From Pleurotus djamor (taxonomy: Eukaryota; Basidiomycota; Agaricomycetes; Agaricales; Pleurotaceae), in assembly GCA_029747585.1 (NCBI GenBank), contig JAPEVF010000068.1:1-28401 (forward strand): a stretch of DNA of 28,401 nucleotides, given 5' to 3'. A program made the position numbers and the translations under genes. The notes beneath the pieces are model-generated. The model searched no databases and was not told the origin of the DNA. It saw only the letters and a program-made list of their open reading frames with translations. Within the stretch, counting starts at the first letter, position 1. Each line of letters starts with the position of its first letter. Positions 21,067-28,401 of the stretch are shown here, in pieces.

Positions 21067-23472
21067 TTAGACAAGGAGGATCCCCGACCTACGCAAGGGG
21101 TCCCTCCACTTGACAGTGGCACTCTTGCCATCCCTGTCGTACTGGTCCCAGATTTCCTGCAACAACTTCTTGATCGCCGTGCAATTGCCCACATGGTCAC
21201 TACTCTGTCTGGTCAAGTGCGCAAGCAACATCTCCCGATCGCTTCTCTTGCTCGTGAACACACCGCAGAAGAAGAGGCTGAACACCGTGCTCCGCACAAT
21301 AGACCGTTCCAGACGTTGTTCGCGGATAGTGTGGTTCGGGATACTGCGAAGGCGAAGGATGGTGTCTTGGACGGCTCGAGTGACTTCGGGAACTTGTGGG
21401 CGATCACCAGAGATAATGGAATGTAGCCATGCCAGGGTCGAGCTACGGAAGATAGCCGCCGTAGCCAGTCGACAGGATTCTTCATCATCCACGGGCTCGG
21501 TAGAAGAAGTCGAAAGCGCCGTATGTGTAAGCGCCCCGACGATCTCAGATCCCCTCGACACCAGTTCCATGACGCTCAAAGCACCGTGTTGGAACCTATC
21601 CTGCTTCCAACAAGAGAGAGCAGAGGTCTGCGCCATCGCCCAGAACGTATTATTATCGCATCCCATGACATCGAGCATGTCGACCACGCGGGGAAGGGTT
21701 CCATCATCAATGGTCGCACCGCTTGGCGAGAAAGCGGCGTCGATGAGCTGGAGGTAGTGTGGGGGTTCCTGAACCGTCACGGAAGCGATGACATCGAACC
21801 ATAGCGTCGTCTTGATGATGAAGGAGATTTTCTCGTCGGTGATGCGCGACAGGGCGTCGGCGGGGTTTTCGAATTGGGCAAGAAGACTATCGACGTAGGA
21901 AAACGCGACGCGGAGCCAAGCCATCCAACTGCCGACCCCTCCGTCGAACAAGAGAGAAGAGATGACAAGCAGGGCCGCCATGGCGGCCTCAGCTGTGTAT
22001 CCATGTTGAGGAGAAGCAAAGCCTTGAGCAACCTGGAGAGCTGAGGAGTAGCCGTCTCCCTGATGGAAGAGGGACTGAACCAACTCGTCATACAGTTGCG
22101 ACGCAGGGTGTTCAACACGCGTCAATGCCCTGTCCTCAGCATTGGCCTTTTGACGCTTATGTTGATGAATACTGGCGAGGATTTTGACTGCCTGCCTCGA
22201 AAGTGGATTTTCATGTATATCTTTGAAAATCATTGTCGCCGTCGAAGACTTATCAGCAAGGAGATACTGAATGTTGACGACAGTTTGCATATAATGCTCG
22301 ACCAAGTGGTCGATGAACGGAGTGGGATTCATATAATGCTGAGGCGACTGACGGGTGTAGGACACGCTCATGTTAGATGTGGGACTGCTTGCATCCGTGA
22401 AGAGGGCTGGGTCAAGCTGCTGTTCTTCGTCATATGCTGAACCGTCGTCAGACAAGGTTGAGGTGTACAACGGTCCAAACGAGCTCCTCTTTGAGGGCTC
22501 AGTGCTTCTGTATTGCAAAGTATCCTTGAATGGGAGCAGGGCAACTACGGAGGGATTCGTTGAGTATCATTACATATTACTTATTATTCACTCAGTCTTA
22601 CATGGTGACGGGGGCACTAGACTAGGGTCTGACAAAGGAGGAGGATGGGGCTGTGGAGGAGAATAAGCAGCAAATCGAGGTTCAGGCTGAGGGCCGGGGG
22701 CATAAAAGTGAGTGCTTGGAGACGAAGGTCTCAAGTCGTGTGGGGGAGGCACCAAGCCTACCAGGGGAATCGTGAGGGTGCGAAGAAGTATGTCGTATCC
22801 TTGGACATACCTGCGTAAGGAGGGAGGTGGGGAGGTGGTGGTGCGTTGTGTGGCCAAGGCAGGGCATTGAGTAAGAGGTGGGGAGGAGCGCCCGAGAGAA
22901 GGAGTTGGGGTTGTTGCTGTGGCTGTTGGTGCATGGCCGCATCTTGTTCGCCAATGAGCCGCAGAATCTGTGGCTCTTGCTCAGCGTTACGGGGACCAGA
23001 GCCAGAATGACCCTTGATCATTCCCTGCGAAGCCAGGAAGGTCTTGATCTTCTCTCGCAGCTCGACAACATTTTTTTGTTCCTGGGAAATTCATTTTCAA
23101 TTCATACGCGCTGGTCAACGCCCACGACAACGATGACATACCCTGAGCCACTCGGGTCGTTTCGCGCCAAAGCCCAAACACTCCAACCGCAATCGCACAC
23201 AGGTCTGGCAATGCCCGTGTTCGTCTTGGGTTTCGTCGCATTTCTAAAACAACAAAAGTGGGTTAGTCATCGATGTCGACGACGATGAAAAAGGGGTCTT
23301 TTTGTGGGCGCGACATGAGCGCTGCGATGAAGAGAATAGCGTTTACCTTGCGACGGATTCTGCACGTGTAGCATCCCGACTTAGCGCGTACAGCGCCTTT
23401 GGCCTTTGGCGCTCCCGGCGTTCCCTGGGCTGCAGCCGCCTTCTGCGCCTTTGCGGAGGGTGACTTTGGCAT
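21067..23472 (-). CDS. TF2: Zn2Cys6 fungal transcription factor, paralogue of TF1
   Basis: Nuclear zinc-cluster regulator, 710 aa, target genes unknown. Minus-strand exons: 23472-23347, 23243-23142, 23081-22811, 22757-22602, 22544-21067; all phases agree (2133 nt with stop). The N-terminus is Ala/Lys-rich (MPKSPSAKAQKAAAAQG), then the cluster C34-x2-C37-x6-C44-x9-C54-x2-C57-x6-C64 and LGFGAKRPEWLR. A basic helical linker (EQKNVVELREKIKTFLASQG) and a Gln/Pro-rich region (about 77-218) follow. The C-terminal regulatory domain (about 294-710) is one uninterrupted exon with IIKTTLWFDV, TSALSCWKQDRFQHGALSV and VKWRDPLRRSGILLV, matching TF1 in order and spacing. Two introns are at the same places as in TF1: after RRK and after the W-(L/M)-R of the cluster tail. 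The last three introns and the micro-exon intron of TF1 are absent. It is read in the same direction as TF1, about 8 kb away. Confidence 0.93.
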
Positions 23473-23640
23473 GAGATGATGGAGGTAGAGAAGAAAGAGA
23501 GGATGAGGATGGGATGGAGAGCGAGCAAAAGGCCAAGACTGTGTGTGTCGTTGCTTGGTTGATTGGGAAGTGGGGGCGGAGGAGGGAGGTCGAGTTGTTA
23601 GAGAGAGAGAAAAAGGGGANGGGGGTTATATGTGTCCGTG
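23473..23640 (-). promoter_or_regulatory. Pyrimidine-rich leader upstream of TF2
   Basis: Directly upstream of the TF2 ATG the coding strand is rich in C and T (the plus strand reads GATGGAGGTAGAGAAGAAAG and similar). CT-rich stretches before the start are common in fungal promoters and 5' UTRs. No TATA box is evident close by. The tract contains an undetermined base at 23620 within a G/A run. Confidence 0.35.
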
Positions 23641-25021
23641 CTCCCTCGCAAAACGAAGAAAAATGTTTTCCTCATCTTTGCCTCTGGGAATTCAACACGT
23701 TCAAACTCCGCAAACAGAGTTTCGGGGTCCTCGTCTGACTCGGCATAGATCGTCCAAATGTTCCAGGATCTCACCAGAAATCCCAAGATACCTCCTTGGA
23801 CACATTCAGTCGCTTTGACAGAACAAAGGGAAGATTCCTGGACAAGAGACATAAAGCACAATCTCCTCCGGCCTCGTTTCAATTCACCGACAATCCCGGG
23901 AAAATGGGCGCTCCCTTCCCGTCGTTCCCTTCACAACAACTCTATCCACTCCGCGCTTAGCGGTCCTCTAAAACCCTATCTACGTACGACCATAATTACC
24001 TTCTTCAACGAGCCATATGCACGCACCCTTCTTTGANTTTTTTTATATGATCGAATCACCTCCGAGTTTGAGGTGGTTCTTAGTCTCGTAAAGGGTCAAC
24101 GATAGGTCCATGCATTCCAAGGCAAATTTGCAATGGACACAATGGAGATTATCTATCTGTACTTGGTCCTCGACGGTGATGTATTGACGGGATGCCATAC
24201 AAACTCAAGGAGGAACATTACCATCACTCCTTACGCATCAACTTGTTTTACCTCTCGGATGCGAACTCCCTAGTTATCAACAGATCTACCTGACGTGCAC
24301 ATATGTTTGAGTCTTTGATGAATTGATGTAATTGATCTTCTGAAACTTGAGAGAGAGGGTGCGGGAACGTGTAGACTTGGATGTAGACGCACTGAGAAGA
24401 AGAACAAAAAAGATCGGACAAAGGAGACGTGATTGGGAGTGGGATCAACGGGTGGATATCGTAGGTGTCAAACGAAAGGCGGTCTAGTAAATGAGAGGTG
24501 TGGTAGGTGAGCAGTGTTCTACGGGTCGATTGGAAGGTATTGTACGTTTGCAAGACAGCGTAACTCAAGAGGGAGGGGGANGGGAAAGAGCAAAAAGAGT
24601 AAGTTATCATCCAACCAAAAAGAAATATTCAATGCAAAACTGGGAGAGAGATAAACAAACGAGGAGGGAGACGACGGGTTAAGCGAGCTAGCAAGCAATT
24701 TTCAACAACCAAGAAGAAAGCCTATAATTTTTTGAATTGAAGCGCAGTTTCAAGAACGAGGGTGTAATCCAATGGAACTCCGAGAGCACGGGAAAGAGGT
24801 CGTAGACGAGCGCGTGAGGGAAGGGATCCGAACAACGAGAATCGATGACGAGCAGAGCGCCGAGGGTGGTAAAGAGAAAGGGGAAACATAGACGAGCACA
24901 AATCCAAAAAACTGACGCGGTCGGCTAGCGGTATATAACCGACCGCATCCCACAACTACCCCACACCGTCGATCCCCCGCATCCGCTAGCGAACGGAGAG
25001 CGAAGGCGGAAAGGCGCTCTT
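23641..25021. other. Intergenic DNA between the dual-PH gene 3' end and TF2
   Basis: About 1.4 kb lies between the stop of the PH protein gene and the TF2 leader. It should hold the 3' UTR of the PH gene and distal TF2 promoter sequence. Open frames are short on both strands and no domain is recognised. Single undetermined bases occur at 24037 and 24581, each beside a homopolymer. Confidence 0.5.
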
Positions 25022-26782
25022 TCACGAGACGCCCTTCTCAGGACCTCCGGCTCCGGACGCACTCGTCGAGCTCAATCGTCGAACTTTGGCTTTTATCCCA
25101 GTGGCCGATACACCACCGCTCCCACCGATGGCGCCGCTACTGGTAGCAGCAGGGATGGGACCAGCACTGGTGCTTCCACCACTCGAGCTAGCTTGGATAG
25201 GACCGGGTTCGTGGGTAACAGACCTTCTGGCGATCAGTGCACGGACAGCCCCGAGCCACTTGATCTCATCATCTTCCGTCGGGGCACATAGGAGCAGTGA
25301 GCGCTTGGTGGTGACGATCTTGAAGGTATGAGAATCGGCATCGAGGGCATCAGGCATCGCGGAGTTGAAGGAAGAGGGAGTGGTGGACGAAGGGGACATC
25401 AAATTACTCCCTCGTACGGGAAGATTGTACTCCAACGCATCAACGATTTGATCAAAGGCGAATTGACGGTGAGGTTTCGTATCCTATATTTGATGTCTTC
25501 AGAACAGATAGATAATGGGACGAGGAAAGGATGAAACGCACCATATGACTCCCTGAATACATGAGTTTTTGACCTGTAAGCACAAACCATCGCTTCCTCC
25601 AGTTTCTTCGCTTGGAATCACATTTCATTAGATATCCTGAGAGGATCATCTTGGTCGGGTCAACGGGAGGACTTTTGGAATTTGGTGAAGCGGCACCGAA
25701 AGTCGATGCTGGCATGCCTTGTTGCTGTTGGGAAGACATGGAAATGGTACGTTGAACGGTAGGAGAGGCTTCGTCCGAGTCTGATGATGTGACATTTTGA
25801 TGATGGGAAGGATGCGTGTGGAGAGCGTTTGGCGGGGAGGGTGTAACTGTTGTGATAGGGAATGGTCTGCTGGATGGCTGTCTTGACGTAGGTATGGGTA
25901 TTGGACTGGTTATAGACGTTTGAGTTGACGTAGCCATCAGAGTCGTTCTGGCCTCTTCGATGGCACTGATCCACCCGTCTACTTCAGACTGTGACTGGGC
26001 TTGAAGATAGTATGTACGCGATTGGGATACCAAAACAAACGTATTTTCGTGTTTCTTGAGGGCAACGAGCGCACAGGAATGGATGTCGGAAAGTTCGATG
26101 AGTCGTAGAAGCTTGTATTCCGCCGACGTCTTGTAGTACGCCAGGTGCGCTGGGCGAAGGACGAACCATCGTTTCTTCCATGTCTATAGAGCAATAATAC
26201 AATCCAGCAAAGTAAAACTTGAGTACCATGGGGATCGCGAGCCGCTCATCAAGAGACTCACCTTACGGCGCTCACCCTTTTTCCATAAATACCCGGTCTT
26301 AATGACGGTTTCGTCTACTGAGCCCCGAGGAAGTGCTTTCGCCTTGGGATCAGCCGCTTTGAATCCGTCCTCGTCTTCTTCCTCATCTTCGGTATCTTCG
26401 CCGCTTCCCGATCGTCGTTCGGCTATTGATGAGAGTGGTGGATGAGATGAAGCCCCCGCAAGCATCCCTATGCCTGTGTAGCTTGAAGGCGTTGCGACGT
26501 CTTGCGCAAACATGGAATCGGAATCTGATTCCGTGCCAGATATTGCGGCAATGGACACATTTGATGGCTAGCACCCCGACGTAGCCCAATTGACAGCGCG
26601 TACAAAGTTTCGACCGCAGAAAGTAGAGTTAGACGGACATAGAAGAGACGTCAAGCCAAGTCAGTAGGAACCGCATGAAACCCATCATTACACACTTTGG
26701 ACTTTGCGGTTTTGGCGACCGAGTGGATGGATAGTTTGCGTTGAATTTCCTGAGGTGATGGTGGTGCTGCTGATGGAGACAT
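25022..26782 (-). CDS. Protein with two PH domains (Opy1-like architecture)
   Basis: Probable membrane-associated phosphoinositide-binding adaptor, 498 aa. Minus-strand exons: 26782-26696, 26567-26262, 26183-25542, 25483-25022, phase 0 at every junction (1497 nt with stop). The ATG at 26782 starts MSPSAAPPSPQEIQRKLSIH. An acidic Asp/Glu segment (about 90-103) precedes PH1 (about 118-222: KTGYLWKKGERRK then TWKKRWFVLRPAHLAYYK, closing with SEVDGWISAIEEA). A Ser/Thr/Pro/Gln linker leads to PH2 (about 309-430: LSGYLMKCDSKRRNWRKRWF, closing with DDEIKWLGAVRALIARR). Both PH domains show the K-x(n)-(K/R)-x-R basic motif in strands 1-2 that is known to favour phosphoinositide headgroups. PH2 has a Ser/Pro-rich insert (about 367-395). 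Two PH domains and no other domain recalls yeast Opy1, a PtdIns(4,5)P2 sensor, but orthology is an inference and this protein is longer. The tail is Gly/Ser-rich. Confidence 0.92.
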
Positions 26783-28233
26783 AACGACGTGTATGTGTAA
26801 GTGGATGGGTCGTCAAGGAATGTGTGTGGGGATGTCGATGAAGGGATTGTGAGAGAGAGGCCCCTGTGCTTGCTGTTGANGAAGGGACCAGACAATGAAG
26901 CGCTCGGTCGTGTCAAACGCCACGTGCTACCACTCCCGATGTGGACGTCTCAGTCTGGGCCAGTGTCAGGGTCCACTGCCACCTCCACCTCAAGACTCCG
27001 ACGACGTGTACTTCCTACATCAACTTCAGACTCAAGGTGAGTCGCCTAAACCCTGGCCTCGGCTGTCGCGCGCCTTTCCCGACCATTCCTATCATTTTTG
27101 ATATACTAGTTCCCCGAGTCAACTACTACTGACACACCAGGTAGATCATTTTACACCGAATAATTGTAAACGGCTCCTTGGATACGTAGCCGATACACTG
27201 AGAAGATGAGGCGACCGTACCTATCAGCGCCCATGAGCACTAAACAAGGGAGAAACAAATAGAAGCTATGGCATCCAGGTTGATCAAGAAGTTTTGCATT
27301 TTTGCTCTGGAAAATCTGATACTTACGCATGGCTGGGTCGTAGTTCAAACACATAGCCTGCTTCTACACCAGCCCCATGCCATTCGGAATCAAATTCGCA
27401 TCGGTAAGAATGATGCTTTCGATTGTTGCAAATGATTGGACGTTCACGCAGCCAGTAAATCCCAGTCTCCCTAATCAGGATATCCCCAACCCCCAGTCGT
27501 GATCCCCACTACGCAGCGCAGAACTTTCCCTGCTGATTCACGATCCCTCATTTCGCTTTCCGCGGCTCAGCATGTACGGCTATGACGATGCGATGGAGGA
27601 AGCTTCCTTGAAAACCGCCTAATAATATGACTCCATCATAACAACCCAGAATGGTTATATGTCGACACACTTCATCCCGCTAAATCTCTTCTACCGTCTA
27701 CAAATTCGCTTCGACAGGCTTGTCAATCCGTGCCTAATGGTTCTAGCATGGGGGCGCCCCATTGCGGTCAAAATAAGATAACGACCCCATACTCTATTCG
27801 AGGACGAGGCAAATCGACATGTCAGACTAAACGCGTGTCACTTATTGTTTATTCCCTTTCGGTCCATATGCCCGCGTAGGCATCCTCAAGGCCGCCATCC
27901 GTTACTCAAACACGTCTTGGCCTTGCTTCAGGACAAGTCGAATGTCGGGGACATTTGGCCCTTCCACGAAGCCATGGATTCATCGCAACGCTACTACGTG
28001 CCATAGGCTACGCCCTCCACTCTCGGCCTAGTCGGTACGCCAAGCTCAAGGTACGAGTATACATGACTGTGCTTCCAGTCCATGCACCTACTCACTATAC
28101 CGCCGACGTCGTAGGAAGCGACCTCCACAATTCCAGCCACTATCTTCTAGGCCTTGAATGTTGGACGGCCAGGGCACACCGACGCATGGTTCTGCGTCGG
28201 TCCATTCGATGATGAATGGTCGCACCATGTAGT
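26783..28233. other. Region upstream of the dual-PH gene, no supported gene
   Basis: The first few hundred bases should contain the promoter of the PH protein gene, read leftwards. An undetermined base lies at 26880. The only coding hints are plus-strand frames around 27880-28210. One includes HVLALLQDKSNVGDIWPFHE before a stop, and another is open from 27955 for 85 codons. Neither is recognised and the sequence degrades just beyond, so a truncated gene running off the edge cannot be excluded. Confidence 0.45.
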
Positions 28234-28371
28234 NNACNNTCCAACGGGCGGTAGGATTCCTCTTGAAGATCTTTCGTTCGGCCTCCNTTAACCCNNGTCG
28301 TCCCAGGTGNTGTGTGNAAACCGTNGANCGTGCGGGAGGATTCTACTCGAAACCTTAGTAGGAACATTCAN
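28234..28371. other. Low-quality segment with scattered Ns
   Basis: Undetermined bases occur singly or in pairs at 28234-28235, 28238-28239, 28287, 28295-28296, 28310, 28317, 28325, 28328 and 28371. The density contrasts with the isolated single Ns elsewhere. It suggests a collapsed repeat, heterozygous haplotypes or a poorly polished stretch. No translation across it can be trusted. Confidence 0.85.
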
Positions 28372-28401
28372 CCTGTCAAAAGCATAATACTCCACGAACT
28401 G

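Noticed and set aside
21110..21757. 215-codon plus-strand open frame
   Set aside because: It lies wholly antisense to the large TF2 exon, whose translation matches TF1 block by block.
1..28401. CRISPR array, insertion sequence, LTR or terminal-repeat transposon
   Set aside because: No regularly spaced repeats, long terminal repeats or transposase/reverse transcriptase motifs were seen, and the genome is eukaryotic.

Overview
The window looks like nuclear DNA of a filamentous basidiomycete, probably an agaricomycete. Genes are split by many short GT-AG introns, mostly 50-80 nt. The two zinc-cluster regulators carry the 'C-L-G-(W/F)-G-x-K-R-P-(D/E)-W' tail that I associate with agaricomycete Zn2Cys6 proteins. 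Gene content is also typically fungal. Four genes can be rebuilt exon by exon with consistent reading phase from start to stop. All exon structures were inferred by eye, without transcripts.

Layout: (1) 38-3652, plus strand: a complete 16-exon VTC4-type gene (SPX domain, polyphosphate polymerase domain, three-helix membrane domain), 925 aa. (2) 3653-8260: a gene-poor stretch with at most a small spliced ORF and an unassigned ORF on the minus strand. (3) 8261-12836, minus: an 8-exon Zn2Cys6 transcription factor, 979 aa, called TF1 here. It has a 22-nt micro-exon inside the zinc cluster and four unusually long introns. (4) 12837-21066: about 8 kb with no strong gene; a possible 90-aa spliced ORF and a possible orphan exon are noted. 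(5) 21067-23472, minus: a 5-exon Zn2Cys6 transcription factor, 710 aa, called TF2, clearly a paralogue of TF1. (6) 25022-26782, minus: a 4-exon protein with two PH domains, 498 aa. (7) 26783-28401: no supported gene; the last ~170 bases contain many Ns.

Functionally, the VTC4 homologue would make vacuolar polyphosphate under control of inositol pyrophosphates sensed by its SPX domain. The tandem PH protein is probably a phosphoinositide-binding membrane adaptor. The two zinc-cluster proteins are pathway-unassigned regulators from one duplication. I see no biosynthetic cluster, transposase, reverse transcriptase, tRNA, rRNA or CRISPR array. The most interesting signals are the micro-exon that splits the DNA-binding zinc cluster of TF1, the long open introns of the same gene, and the different intron histories of the two paralogues.
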